This document shows, one piece after another, positions 14,797 through 22,859 of a stretch of DNA of 25,880 nt. Within the stretch, counting starts at the first letter, position 1, and each line of letters begins with the position of its first letter. The stretch spans positions 101,476 through 127,355 of the forward strand of contig DEHM01000020.1 of assembly GCA_002351925.1 (NCBI GenBank). Reading direction: 5' to 3'. The notes beneath the pieces are model-generated. The model did no database searches, had not been told where the DNA came from, and was given only the letters and a program-made list of their open reading frames with translations. The translations under genes were made by a program, and so were the position numbers. The DNA comes from Bacteroidales bacterium UBA2800 (GTDB lineage Bacteria > Bacteroidota > Bacteroidia > Bacteroidales > Paludibacteraceae).

Positions 14797-16242
14797 TGCC
14801 ACGTCTGTTGCTTTCAGCGTCTGCTGCGGCATGGGTCGCAGGGTGCCCGACCAGAAGAGCAGTGGTGCTTGCGGTCGTTCGTCGATGACGCGGTCGATGG
14901 CGTTCTTGTCGTCCTGCATGAGTTGCCAGCCGGGCTGCAGCGTGAAGACCACATCGCCCGTGTGGCGTTTGCAGAGGCTGTTGTTCAGTTGCGGCACCAT
15001 TAGCGCCTCATGACTCGGCATGGCCGCCTGTATCCCCTCGAAGTCGAGCAGCAGGGTGGCCACCTGACGTTGTATGTCGCCCAGGTTCAGCCGTTTCTGT
15101 TCTATCAGGGTGCGGTTCAGATAGATTGACTGCCCGTAGCCGCCGTCTACCCAGCGTTCGTGGCCGTAGATAGCCATCAAATAGGTGCCGATGAGGGCGG
15201 CAGCGCGGTCCACATTGAACGGACGCACCGGCATATGGATGTCGCTCATGGTCTGCAGCGACGTACCCAGTACGGGGCGACCGACGACGAGCAATTGATA
15301 GTGCTCCTTGCCGATACGACGGTTCAGCTGGTCCATCAAGTAGCCCAGGTCCTGGTTCAGGCGGAGGTATATATCCTCATGCTCGGCCGAGCGTATATGG
15401 TCCGACTCCGCCTGCGGACTGAGGCTGTTCAGATGGAGTAGCATCAGGTCCGGCGTGCCGTCGGTTCCCATTTTCTCGCTCTTCTGCAGCGCGAGTGCCA
15501 GTTCGATGACCAGGGTGTTGGCTTCCGGCGCACGGAGCATCACTTTCTTCACGTCGTAGGCAAAGCCCCGCTTGCGTTCCTGCTCGGTAGGGCAGGTGTA
15601 GGCGGGTATGTCGAGACGCGGCACCCACTGACGCTCGGCCAGTTCGGCGATACGTCCGCTCTTGTTCTGTTCGTAGGCGGCCGAAGGCAGTCCTTCGCTA
15701 TAGGCGGCTGTGGCTACCCAGGCGCGTTGCTCAGGGTCGAGCCAGCAGCAGGCGTTGGCCGCATGACCGGCCATCAGCACCGTCGTCTCGGCGGAGAGAC
15801 CTACGGCGTATATCTTACTGTACGGATAGCGCAGTCGCATCCGGTCTGCCATTGTCGGACTGAGCAGTCCGCGTGCCGACAGACGCAGCGACGTGCCGAT
15901 ACCCTTGGCCTGCTCGTCTTCCAACATGTTGTGCACGCGGCGGTCGCGACGCAGGAAATAGCGATCCATGGTATAGCCGTGCTCCGAGGGCAGCGTGCCT
16001 GTCATGAGCGTCGCCGTCGTCTCGTTGCCGCCGTACACCAGGTGGGGGAACAGCAGGTCGGTCTGGTAGGCCTCTTCGCTTAGTGTTCGCAGGCCGCCCT
16101 GTTGCCAGTAGAGACGCAACGCAGCGAGGTTATCGCTCGTCAGTCCGTCCACTACCGCTACCACCGTCAGACGGGGAGCAGCCATAAGCGACAGCGTCAG
16201 CAGGCTGAAGATCAGCGTAGTATATAAATAAGTCTTGCGCAT
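14782..16242 (-). CDS. Alkaline-phosphatase-fold protein, probably catalytically dead
   Basis: The 486-aa protein resembles Bacteroidota type I phosphodiesterase/PafA-like phosphatases. It has a signal peptide (MRKTYLYTTLIFSLLTLSLM, then AAPR) and the first metal aspartate in VVAVVDGLTSDNL (D32). The region of the nucleophile, GGNETTATLMTGTLPSEHG, retains threonines. The later metal ligands seem lost: relatives have a D-x3-H in the strand after PDL and a DHG after the strand near YQLLVVG, but here they read LNSLSPQAES and VVGRPVLG. I therefore predict an exported or periplasmic pseudo-enzyme. I chose ATG 16242 because the longer frame runs over the DUF4105 gene; it overlaps the DUF4105 3' end by 31 nt. 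Loss of residues is judged from memory of the family, not from an alignment. Confidence 0.78.
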   Translation of the reverse strand: MRKTYLYTTLIFSLLTLSLMAAPRLTVVAVVDGLTSDNLAALRLYWQQGGLRTLSEEAYQTDLLFPHLVYGGNETTATLMTGTLPSEHGYTMDRYFLRRDRRVHNMLEDEQAKGIGTSLRLSARGLLSPTMADRMRLRYPYSKIYAVGLSAETTVLMAGHAANACCWLDPEQRAWVATAAYSEGLPSAAYEQNKSGRIAELAERQWVPRLDIPAYTCPTEQERKRGFAYDVKKVMLRAPEANTLVIELALALQKSEKMGTDGTPDLMLLHLNSLSPQAESDHIRSAEHEDIYLRLNQDLGYLMDQLNRRIGKEHYQLLVVGRPVLGTSLQTMSDIHMPVRPFNVDRAAALIGTYLMAIYGHERWVDGGYGQSIYLNRTLIEQKRLNLGDIQRQVATLLLDFEGIQAAMPSHEALMVPQLNNSLCKRHTGDVVFTLQPGWQLMQDDKNAIDRVIDERPQAPLLFWSGTLRPMPQQTLKATDVADLIF

Positions 16243-17213
16243 AAATGTGTCAAAGGAATAATCATCAGTCTCCAGCCAAAGCCCACGAGCGGGTGGCAGG
16301 AGAAGAAGGTGAGGAATGTAACAATCAAGAGGAGCAACAGGTAGGGCACACCGACTACCAGTTCTACCCACCACGACCAGCGTTGGCGATGGCGGTCGTA
16401 GAGGCTCAGCAGGGCTATCAGCAGCAGATAGAGCACCAGCCCCAGCTCCCACGTGGCGTACCACGGTGTGCTGACCGCCTGGAACGGTGCACTGTTGCTG
16501 CTCAGGAGCAGCGGACTACCGTCCGCCAGTGTCGCCTCGTCCATATAACGCATTAACTCCTCCGGCAGGAAGAGCCGTTGTTGGTCGCTCATCGGCTGGT
16601 CGGCCCGAGGACCGAAGAGCAGGTTGATACCGGCGTTCGCCCAGGTGTGCGCACCGGTGTACTGCCGCAGAAAGCGGCGGTAGGTCTGACCGCTGTTGCC
16701 GCTGTACGACGAGCGTATATCGCCGCCCAGTGCCTTACGGATAAGCCAGTACGGACGGGTGGCGCAGTTGTCGAAGACAAAGTTATAGAGGTATTGCCGG
16801 TTGGCCGGTTGATAGTTGATGAGCAGCGCTTGCCAGATGGCCTCACGCTGGGTGGAGTCGAGACGTAGCACCTGTTCGTACACTGGCCGTTGCTCTATCT
16901 CGTACTCGCTTATGAACCACGTCATACGTGTTGCCCCCAGTTCGTACCAGGTCTCGCCGCGCACAAATTTCCAATAGAAATGGTCGGTGTTGAAGTCGAA
17001 GATGCCGTAGTTGAACACCAGGTCCAGCTCACGCTGCGGGTCGCACACGCGTATAGCCGTGTGTCCGTAGCGCGCGTAGAGCTCCTCGCCGGGCGTGCAG
17101 GTCAGTAGCGAGATACGTGCCTCGTCGCTCAGCGGTTGTGCGTGCAGCGCCGTCGTCAGGCTCAGCAGCACCAGTAGGCCATATGTACGGACTCTATGCA
17201 GCATAATAGGCAA
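16212..17213 (-). CDS. DUF4105 membrane protein, candidate Lnb-type lipoprotein N-acyltransferase
   Basis: The 333-aa protein has a signal peptide ending near LTTALHAQ and the DUF4105 domain with RYGHTAIRV (H51), FNYGIFDFNTDHFYWKFVRGETWYELG and the cysteine in FDNCATRPY (C150). Three hydrophobic segments follow from about 250 to 330. A DUF4105 protein of Bacteroides has, to my knowledge, been reported as the lipoprotein N-acyltransferase Lnb, which would use a cysteine. The histidine and cysteine here fit that idea, but I cannot confirm orthology. ATG 17204 is an alternative start. It overlaps PAP2 upstream (20 nt) and the phosphatase-fold gene downstream, so translation is probably coupled. 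Confidence 0.8.
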   Translation of the reverse strand: MPIMLHRVRTYGLLVLLSLTTALHAQPLSDEARISLLTCTPGEELYARYGHTAIRVCDPQRELDLVFNYGIFDFNTDHFYWKFVRGETWYELGATRMTWFISEYEIEQRPVYEQVLRLDSTQREAIWQALLINYQPANRQYLYNFVFDNCATRPYWLIRKALGGDIRSSYSGNSGQTYRRFLRQYTGAHTWANAGINLLFGPRADQPMSDQQRLFLPEELMRYMDEATLADGSPLLLSSNSAPFQAVSTPWYATWELGLVLYLLLIALLSLYDRHRQRWSWWVELVVGVPYLLLLLIVTFLTFFSCHPLVGFGWRLMIIPLTHLCARLIYILR

Positions 17214-17835
17214 TGACGATATTGGGCAACAGGGTGCAGACGAGTCCGAGCAGCCAGCCGGTGACCACTTGTGTGGACGTGTGCGCCTGCAGATACAGCC
17301 GCGTGTACATGAGCAGCAGTGTCAGACTCAGCCATGTGACCCAGGTGCCTGTCGTCGGCAGCGCACCGATACTCAGACAATAACTCAGCAGTCCGCCGAA
17401 CAGCCCGCCCATTCCGGCCAGGTGGGCACTGATCTTCCACCAGCGGTTGATGAGGGTGACGAGGGCCAGAGCAACCGTCGCACCCAGCGCCACGACATTG
17501 ATATAGAGCGGCGTATGGAGTACGGCAATGAGCAGGTAGCACCAGAAGCAGTAGCTCATCGTGGTGTACAGATAGGGTATATGGCGCTCGCGCGGGTTGT
17601 CTATATAGAGGTTGCTGACAGCCCCGCGGCGTATGAGCAGCAGGATGGCGGTCAGCGGTATGACGCAGGTCAAGAGTGCCGTCCCGCCGATAGCTACCAG
17701 TTGCCAAATCCAGGGCATCGGCAGCACGTGTTGGCTGTAGGCTACGCAGAAAAGGGCGATGCCGTAGGTGGGTATCAGCAGCGGGTAGAGCAGGATACTC
17801 AGCGTCTGGGACAATATGTGCAAGGTACGGTTCAT
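17194..17835 (-). CDS. PAP2-superfamily membrane phosphatase-like protein
   Basis: The 213-aa protein has about six hydrophobic segments. The PAP2 motifs are partly kept: IDNPRERHIPY stands where the KX6RP motif should be, ISAHLAG is the second motif, and TRLYLQAHTSTQVVTGWLLG is the third, with R and H but Q where the usual metal or relay aspartate sits. The H-x3-Q form may be common to this Bacteroidota branch. The role would be dephosphorylation of a lipid such as undecaprenyl diphosphate or a phosphatidate. Its start overlaps the rpoN stop by 4 nt (ATGA), and its end overlaps the DUF4105 gene. Activity is uncertain. Confidence 0.8.
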   Translation of the reverse strand: MNRTLHILSQTLSILLYPLLIPTYGIALFCVAYSQHVLPMPWIWQLVAIGGTALLTCVIPLTAILLLIRRGAVSNLYIDNPRERHIPYLYTTMSYCFWCYLLIAVLHTPLYINVVALGATVALALVTLINRWWKISAHLAGMGGLFGGLLSYCLSIGALPTTGTWVTWLSLTLLLMYTRLYLQAHTSTQVVTGWLLGLVCTLLPNIVIAYYAA

Positions 17836-19328
17836 TGTTTGCGCATTCTGGCTACGGGGATACCCAGCTGATCACGGTATTTGGCTACGGTGCGTCGGGC
17901 GATAGGATAGCCCTCTTGGGTCAGCAGGCTGACCAGTTGTTCGTCGGTCAGCGGTTGCCGTTTGTCTTCCTGAGTGATGAGTTCACCCAGTATCTTCTTG
18001 ATCTCGCGAGTAGAGACCTCGTCGCCCTCGGCGTTGGTCATCGATTCGGAGAAGAAATACTTGAGCGGATAGATGCCGTAGCGTGTCTCTACGTACTTGC
18101 TGTTGCTCACGCGCGAGATGGTCGACACATCGTAACCGGTGCGGTCGGCGATGTCCTGCAGCACCATCGGCTTCAGGCTCGTCTCTTCACCGTCCAGGAA
18201 GAACTCGTATTGGAAACGCAGGATAGCCGTCATCGTCTTCATCAGCGTCTCGTTGCGCTGACGGATAGCGTCGATGAACCACTGTGCTGCGTTCAGTTTG
18301 TTGCGGATAAATGTGGTGGCCTCGCGGGTCTCCGCCGTCTTAGGCATGGCGTTATAGGTCTCCAGCATCTCGCTGTACTCGCGACTCACGTGCAACTCGG
18401 GTATGTCGCCTGTGTTCAGGTTGACGTAGAGCTCGTCGTCGCGTTCCTCGATGCTGAAGTCGGGTATGATGGTCTCCCGCTGACTCTCGTAGACCGAGCC
18501 GGTGAAGGCGTTAGCCGGTTTCTGGTTCAGACGCACTATCTCCTGCACCGCCTGCTGGAACTCCTCTTCCGTGCAGTGCAGACGCTGACGCACATGGTCG
18601 AAATGGTGTTTGGAGAACGCCTCGAAATAGCGGCTCAGGATGGTTGTCGCCCGCTGTACCGCTTCGGTCTGCGGCTTACGTGCCAACTGGGTGAGCAGAC
18701 ACTCCTGCAGGTCGGCACTGGCGATACCGGGCGGGTCAAACTGCTTGATCTGCGCCACGATAGACTCCATCTCTGCGTCCGACACCTGCAGCTGCTCCTG
18801 GAACATCAAGTCGTCTACCAGCTGCTCCGTCGTGCGGCGCAGATAGCCGTCGTCGTCAATGTTTCCGAGCACCCACTTGGCGATGTGGCGCTGCGGCTTG
18901 GTCATCTTCGTCAGGTATATCTGTGCCTTCAGTTCCTCCAGCAGACTGCTGCCGCCGATGATGGGCACCTCGCGCCGGTCGTCATCGGCCGGACTGTACT
19001 GCTGATGGAGCATATAGCCCGGTGTTTCGTCGTCGGAGACGTACTGCTCGTAGTTGAAGTCGGCGTTCTGCAGCGGGTCGTGTCCGTTGTCGTAGTCTTC
19101 GTCACCGCCTCCGTAGCCGTAGTCGTTGTCCAGGGCATCCTCCGGCAGCGCCGCTTCTGCGCTCTGCGTGTCGCGCCCTTCCTCCAGTGCCGGGTTCTCC
19201 TGCAGCTCCTCGTTGATACGTTTGTTGAGCTCGATAGACGGCAACTCCAACATGCGTATCATCTGGATCTGGGTGGGCGACAACTTGGTTGTCTGCGTCA
19301 GCGTTTGATTGAGACCTAACTGTTGCAT
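17832..19328 (-). CDS. rpoN: RNA polymerase sigma-54 factor
   Basis: Sigma-54 directs RNA polymerase to -24/-12 promoters that need an AAA+ activator. The 498-aa protein has the glutamine- and leucine-rich region I (LNQTLTQTTKLSPTQIQMIRMLELP), a long acidic region II (about 50-110), the core-binding part, the helix-turn-helix around DVSTISRVSNSKYVETRYGIYPLKYFFSES, and near the C-terminus the RpoN box, ARRTVAKYR. No activator gene is in the window. The start codon is 2 nt from an octamer array, and PAP2 follows with a 4-nt overlap. Confidence 0.98.
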   Translation of the reverse strand: MQQLGLNQTLTQTTKLSPTQIQMIRMLELPSIELNKRINEELQENPALEEGRDTQSAEAALPEDALDNDYGYGGGDEDYDNGHDPLQNADFNYEQYVSDDETPGYMLHQQYSPADDDRREVPIIGGSSLLEELKAQIYLTKMTKPQRHIAKWVLGNIDDDGYLRRTTEQLVDDLMFQEQLQVSDAEMESIVAQIKQFDPPGIASADLQECLLTQLARKPQTEAVQRATTILSRYFEAFSKHHFDHVRQRLHCTEEEFQQAVQEIVRLNQKPANAFTGSVYESQRETIIPDFSIEERDDELYVNLNTGDIPELHVSREYSEMLETYNAMPKTAETREATTFIRNKLNAAQWFIDAIRQRNETLMKTMTAILRFQYEFFLDGEETSLKPMVLQDIADRTGYDVSTISRVSNSKYVETRYGIYPLKYFFSESMTNAEGDEVSTREIKKILGELITQEDKRQPLTDEQLVSLLTQEGYPIARRTVAKYRDQLGIPVARMRKQ

Positions 19329-19330
19329 AA

Positions 19331-19365
19331 CGGTTTAACGATTTAACAGCCTAACCTATTTAACC
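19331..19365 (-). repeat. Octamer array between the aminotransferase and rpoN genes
   Basis: On the plus strand the units are CGGTTTAA, CGATTTAA, CAGCCTAA and CCTATTTAA. On the minus strand they resemble the GTTAAAC units at 1107-1138. The array supplies the aminotransferase stop codon and fills the gap to the rpoN start. Confidence 0.7.
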
Positions 19366-20483
19366 AGCTCAAGGACACTGCGTGTGATGTACTCGAGTTG
19401 TTCAGTATCCAACTCGGTGTGCATCGGCAGCGACAGCACGCACGCGGCGAGCCGTTCGGCTACGGGGAAGTCGCCGTCCCGGTAACGCGGGTCGCGATAG
19501 GCTTTCTGCTGATGGAGCGGCACGGGGTAGTAGATCATGGCGGGTATACCGCGCGCAGCCAGTCCTTCGCGCAGCTTGTCACGGTCGGCACCTACCACGC
19601 GTAGCGTGTACTGGTGGAAGACGTGTGTCGAATGGGCTTGTCGGCCGGGGATGAGCAGCTTGTCGTTGCCGGCAAACGCCTTGTCATAATAGGCGGCAGC
19701 CTCTTGGCGTGCAGCTATATACTCGTCCAGGTGCGGCAGTTTGGCGTCGAGCACGGCGGCCTGGATACTGTCCAGACGGCTGTTCACACCCACTTCGTCG
19801 TGGTGATAACGCACGCGGCAACCGTGGTTGGAGATAGCCTGCATGCGGTCGGCCAGGGCGTCGTCGTTGGTGAAGATAGCACCTCCGTCACCGTAGCAAC
19901 CCAGGTTCTTCGAGGGGAAGAAACTGGTGCAACCTATCGTGCCTATCGTGCCTGCCTGACGTGTCTCGCCGTTGGAGAACGTGTAGCGGGCACCTATGGC
20001 CTGGCACGCATCTTCCACGACGTACAGCCCTTTCTCCTTGGCCAGGGCCATCAGCGGTTCCATGTCGGCACACTGACCGAACAGGTGCACCGGCACGATG
20101 GCTTTGGTGCGCGGGGTGATGGCGCGGCGTATGGCCTCTATGTCCATGTTCATCGTCTGCCAGTCCACATCCACTACGACGGGTGTCAGTCCCAGCAGCG
20201 CCACCACTTCGGCGGTAGCGATGAAGGTGAAGGTAGGCGTGATGACTTCGTCGCCGGCCTGCAGGCCCAGCCCCATCAGCGCTATCTGCAGCGCGTCCGT
20301 GCCGTTACCTACGGGTATGACGTGCTTGGCGCCCGTGTACTGCTCCAGGTGCGACTGGAAAGCCGCCACCTTGGGCCCTTTGATGAATGCCGCCGAAGCA
20401 ATCACCTCTTCAATGCCGGCATCTATGTCCTGCTTGATACGCTGATACTGCGTCTGCAGGTCCACCATTTGAATCTTTCTCAT
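19356..20483 (-). CDS. DegT/DnrJ/EryC1/StrS family aminotransferase
   Basis: This PLP enzyme of sugar aminotransfer has 375 aa. Motifs are IKGPKVAAFQ, VGNGTDALQIAL, TPTFTFIATAEV, the PLP-aspartate strand VVEDACQAIGARY, the Schiff-base lysine in FFPSKNLGCYGDGG (K192), and NSRLDSIQAA. It is most like the WbpE/WlbC type that aminates a 3-keto sugar nucleotide for O-antigen or related glycans, but a single gene does not fix the substrate. It lies 1 nt after the ybbR-like gene. In Bacteroides I would expect coaE after yajC-ybbR; here this gene takes that place. Confidence 0.9.
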   Translation of the reverse strand: MRKIQMVDLQTQYQRIKQDIDAGIEEVIASAAFIKGPKVAAFQSHLEQYTGAKHVIPVGNGTDALQIALMGLGLQAGDEVITPTFTFIATAEVVALLGLTPVVVDVDWQTMNMDIEAIRRAITPRTKAIVPVHLFGQCADMEPLMALAKEKGLYVVEDACQAIGARYTFSNGETRQAGTIGTIGCTSFFPSKNLGCYGDGGAIFTNDDALADRMQAISNHGCRVRYHHDEVGVNSRLDSIQAAVLDAKLPHLDEYIAARQEAAAYYDKAFAGNDKLLIPGRQAHSTHVFHQYTLRVVGADRDKLREGLAARGIPAMIYYPVPLHQQKAYRDPRYRDGDFPVAERLAACVLSLPMHTELDTEQLEYITRSVLELVK

Positions 20484-20484
20484 C

Positions 20485-21399
20485 TTATTGTTCTAATACA
20501 AACTCCACGGTAGCGGGGTAGGCCCAGGCTGCCGTGATATAGGGATTGGTATAACGTAGCTCGACATCCAGTTTGTCGGTGCGCTCGGGGGTGTAGGTGC
20601 ACACGGCGCGTACGTCCATAGGCGTCACCTGTGCAAAATGGTTGATGCCCACTCGCACGCTCACCTCTACGTCACGCGGGAACAGACGCGCCCGGTAGCC
20701 TTCCGGCACACCGCTCACGTGGAGCGGCACCAGCATCTTCTTCTCCGTATAACGCTCGGCGACGATCAGCAGACTCAGGCTGTCCTGTTCGGCGCGAACG
20801 CCCTCGGGCAGACGGAGCGCCACGCGCACCAGCGTCGTGTCGCTCAGTTCGGTCAGCTGTACGGCTTCGGTCTCTATGGCCTGTATGGTCTCCAGCGTAG
20901 CGGCTTTGCCGTATATACGGAGCGAGTTCTTGCTCAGCTGCGGCGCACCTACTAGTTGGTACTCGGCAGCCATCTCGGTCTGTCCGGCCCAACGGACGGG
21001 CACGCTCTTCTCCTGCTCGGTGAAATAGCCGCACACCAGTTCTTCGGGCTGGGTCTCTATCAGACTGCTCGTACCCTGCAGCAGGTTGCTGATGCTGCGG
21101 CGCAGCGCGTCGGCGGGGATATGTATCAGTCCCTTGTCGCCGTGCACATAGGTACGCAGATCGATGGTCAGACGCAGCGGCTCACGCATGTAGAGGTTCA
21201 GACGCTTACCGGCGTCACGCACTTCTATCATCACGGTGTCCGGCAGTCCTTGTCCCTCCAGCGCTATCGTGCCCGGCAAGCCGGTATAGCTCACCAGCAC
21301 CGGCACGCAGGTGTTACGCACCGACTGCAGCGCGTGGCCGAACCACAACGACCCGGCCAGCAGCACAAACAGCAGAAATGTCAGTATATCTCGTTTCAC
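20485..21399 (-). CDS. YbbR-like domain protein
   Basis: The 304-aa protein has a single N-terminal membrane segment (ILTFLLFVLLAGSLWFGHAL) and then a beta-rich extracytoplasmic region with repeated segments such as PDTVMIEVRDAGKRLNLYM and VSGVPEGYRARLFPRDVEVSV, which fit YbbR/CdaR-like repeats. Such proteins follow yajC in many Bacteroidota. In Firmicutes YbbR/CdaR controls the cyclic-di-AMP synthase next to it, but no such gene is here, so no function is claimed. It starts 3 nt after yajC. Confidence 0.82.
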   Translation of the reverse strand: MKRDILTFLLFVLLAGSLWFGHALQSVRNTCVPVLVSYTGLPGTIALEGQGLPDTVMIEVRDAGKRLNLYMREPLRLTIDLRTYVHGDKGLIHIPADALRRSISNLLQGTSSLIETQPEELVCGYFTEQEKSVPVRWAGQTEMAAEYQLVGAPQLSKNSLRIYGKAATLETIQAIETEAVQLTELSDTTLVRVALRLPEGVRAEQDSLSLLIVAERYTEKKMLVPLHVSGVPEGYRARLFPRDVEVSVRVGINHFAQVTPMDVRAVCTYTPERTDKLDVELRYTNPYITAAWAYPATVEFVLEQ

Positions 21400-21402
21400 C
21401 CC

Positions 21403-21732
21403 TTACTTCTTCTCCTCTGCTACCGCATCGGAAGCGTCGGCATAGACGCTCTCTTTGTTCACCTTGATGGTCACATCTTTGGCAATCGTGATGATGAAGG
21501 CGTTCTCCTGCACCTCTTTTATCTCGCCGTAGATACCGCCTGCGGTCACTACTTTGTCGCCTTTCTTCATCGCTTCGCGTTGTTTCTGCAGCTCTTTCTG
21601 CTTCTTGGTCTGCGGACGAATCATGAAGAAATAGAAGACCACAAAGATGAGGATCATCATGATCCAGAAACTCCAGGGATTGCCTTGTTGTGTGCCGTCA
21701 GCGGCCACATCCAATAAAATCAAATTCAGCAT
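21403..21732 (-). CDS. yajC: Preprotein translocase subunit YajC
   Basis: YajC is a small accessory subunit of the SecDF-YajC complex in the inner membrane. The 109-aa protein has one transmembrane segment (SFWIMMILIFVVFYFFMIRP) followed by the family signature RPQTKKQKE, then MKKGDKVVTAGGIYGEIKEV and TIKVNKESV. secD and secF are not in the window. It sits 23 nt after nusB and 3 nt before the ybbR-like gene. Confidence 0.95.
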   Translation of the reverse strand: MLNLILLDVAADGTQQGNPWSFWIMMILIFVVFYFFMIRPQTKKQKELQKQREAMKKGDKVVTAGGIYGEIKEVQENAFIITIAKDVTIKVNKESVYADASDAVAEEKK

Positions 21733-21755
21733 AGTTGTATTGTTTTAGTTAATAA

Positions 21756-22709
21756 TTATTTCAGTCCTTGCGCCTTGAACAGTTCTCCTTCGGCATTCAT
21801 GTCGCGCAGTATCTGGTTGAGGATGCCGTTGACGAAGAGGTAGCTCTTCTCGCCGGAATACTCTTTGGCAAGCTCGATATACTCGTTGAGCGAGACGGTG
21901 AGCGCTATCTGCGGGAAGCCGGTTATCTCGGCGAGCGCCGTCTCGATGATCACGCGGTCCATATAGGCGATACGGTCGGCATCGAAGCCCTTGAGGTGGC
22001 TGTTGATCTGCTCCTCGTAGCGTGCGTGTCCGTTGAGTGCCGCCTCCAGCAGTCCGGTAGCGAACGCCAGCTCTTCCTCGGTGTCGAACATCGGCAGCAG
22101 CTCGGTGTCTGGCGTGCTGTCCTCGCGGAAACGCTTGATGGTCTTGATGATATAGCTCAGCACGATGTCGGCATCTACGGTCCAGTTGGTCTTGTCGAGT
22201 ACTACCTCCATCTCGTCGAGTGCGTCCCGCAGTTCTTCGCTGTGGGGCAATAGGTGCTGGTAGATACGGCGCCAGAGCTGTTTGTCCTGCTCGTAGCCGC
22301 ACTCCTCGGCCTCCATATACTCGCGGTAGAAATCGCTCTCCTCCAGTTGGCGATAGATGGCGATGACGGCGGACATACCGCTGTCCCAGGCCAGCTGTTG
22401 CTCCTCCACGCGGCGCCGCAGGGCGCGGTTGTCGAAGAGCTGTTGCGCCAACCTGTTCTTTACAAAACGGCGGTTGGGTGTCCAGTGATCGTGCGTAGCA
22501 CGCGCACGCGCTATCTTCTCCTCCAGCTGCTGTTGTGCATAGGCCGTCAGCACATTGGCGAAGTCGAGCAGCGCGCAGTAGAGGTCATAGGTGTCGGCAA
22601 AACTCTTGAGCAGCTCTTTGCGACTCGTCAGGTAGGTCTTGTCCGGGTTCTTGTAGTGGGCGAACAGCGTCTGTATGACGCGTGTTCGTACCATCGTTCG
22701 GTTGATCAT
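21756..22709 (-). CDS. nusB: Transcription antitermination factor NusB (long Bacteroidota form)
   Basis: NusB binds boxA RNA with ribosomal protein S10 to prevent early termination in rRNA operons. The 317-aa protein is about twice the length of E. coli NusB. The long N-terminal part starts MINRTMVRTRVIQTLFAHYKNPDKT. The C-terminal NusB fold has LPMFDTEEELAFATGLLEAALN, IAYMDRVIIETALAEITGFPQIALTVSLNEYIELAKEYSGEKSYLFVNGILNQIL. The long form is usual in Bacteroidota. It is the first gene of the long minus-strand unit and has a clear promoter. Confidence 0.95.
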   Translation of the reverse strand: MINRTMVRTRVIQTLFAHYKNPDKTYLTSRKELLKSFADTYDLYCALLDFANVLTAYAQQQLEEKIARARATHDHWTPNRRFVKNRLAQQLFDNRALRRRVEEQQLAWDSGMSAVIAIYRQLEESDFYREYMEAEECGYEQDKQLWRRIYQHLLPHSEELRDALDEMEVVLDKTNWTVDADIVLSYIIKTIKRFREDSTPDTELLPMFDTEEELAFATGLLEAALNGHARYEEQINSHLKGFDADRIAYMDRVIIETALAEITGFPQIALTVSLNEYIELAKEYSGEKSYLFVNGILNQILRDMNAEGELFKAQGLK

Positions 22710-22758
22710 ATCGGTGCAATAAAATAAGTCGGTTGAATATATGTATTCAAAAATCGCG

Positions 22759-22790
22759 CAAATTTACAACTTTTTTTTGACATACGCAAG
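22759..22790 (-). promoter_or_regulatory. nusB promoter
   Basis: On the minus strand, CTTG (22790-22787) is followed by the 20-nt spacer CGTATGTCAAAAAAAAGTTG and TAAATTTG (22766-22759). It probably drives the thirteen-gene unit from nusB to the SDR gene. The leader to the nusB ATG is about 50 nt. Confidence 0.8.
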
Positions 22791-22798
22791 AGAAAAAC

Positions 22799-22820
22799 GT
22801 AAAAATGCAGGTAAAAATGC
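22799..22820 (+). repeat. Direct repeat between two divergent promoters
   Basis: GTAAAAATGC occurs at 22799-22808 and again at 22811-22820, a tandem 12-mer with AG between. It lies in the 37 bp between the -33 boxes of the nusB and DUF3276 promoters, so a shared regulator could bind there. It may also be just another micro-repeat of this genome. Confidence 0.65.
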
Positions 22821-22827
22821 GCAGATG

Positions 22828-22859
22828 TTTGCATATGTCAGAAAAATGTTGTATCTTTG
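22828..22859 (+). promoter_or_regulatory. Promoter of the DUF3276 gene
   Basis: TTTG (22828-22831) is followed by the 20-nt spacer CATATGTCAGAAAAATGTTG and TATCTTTG (22852-22859). The spacer is the same family as in the pnp, lipid-kinase, nusB and bamD promoters. The start codon is 35 nt downstream. Confidence 0.8.

Noticed and set aside
16243..16464. Upstream 74 codons of the phosphatase-fold frame
   Set aside because: They overlap the DUF4105 gene; a good signal peptide begins at ATG 16242.
17835..19319. 494-codon plus-strand open frame opposite rpoN
   Set aside because: It mirrors rpoN almost exactly, has no family motif and comes from codon bias; rpoN is certain.
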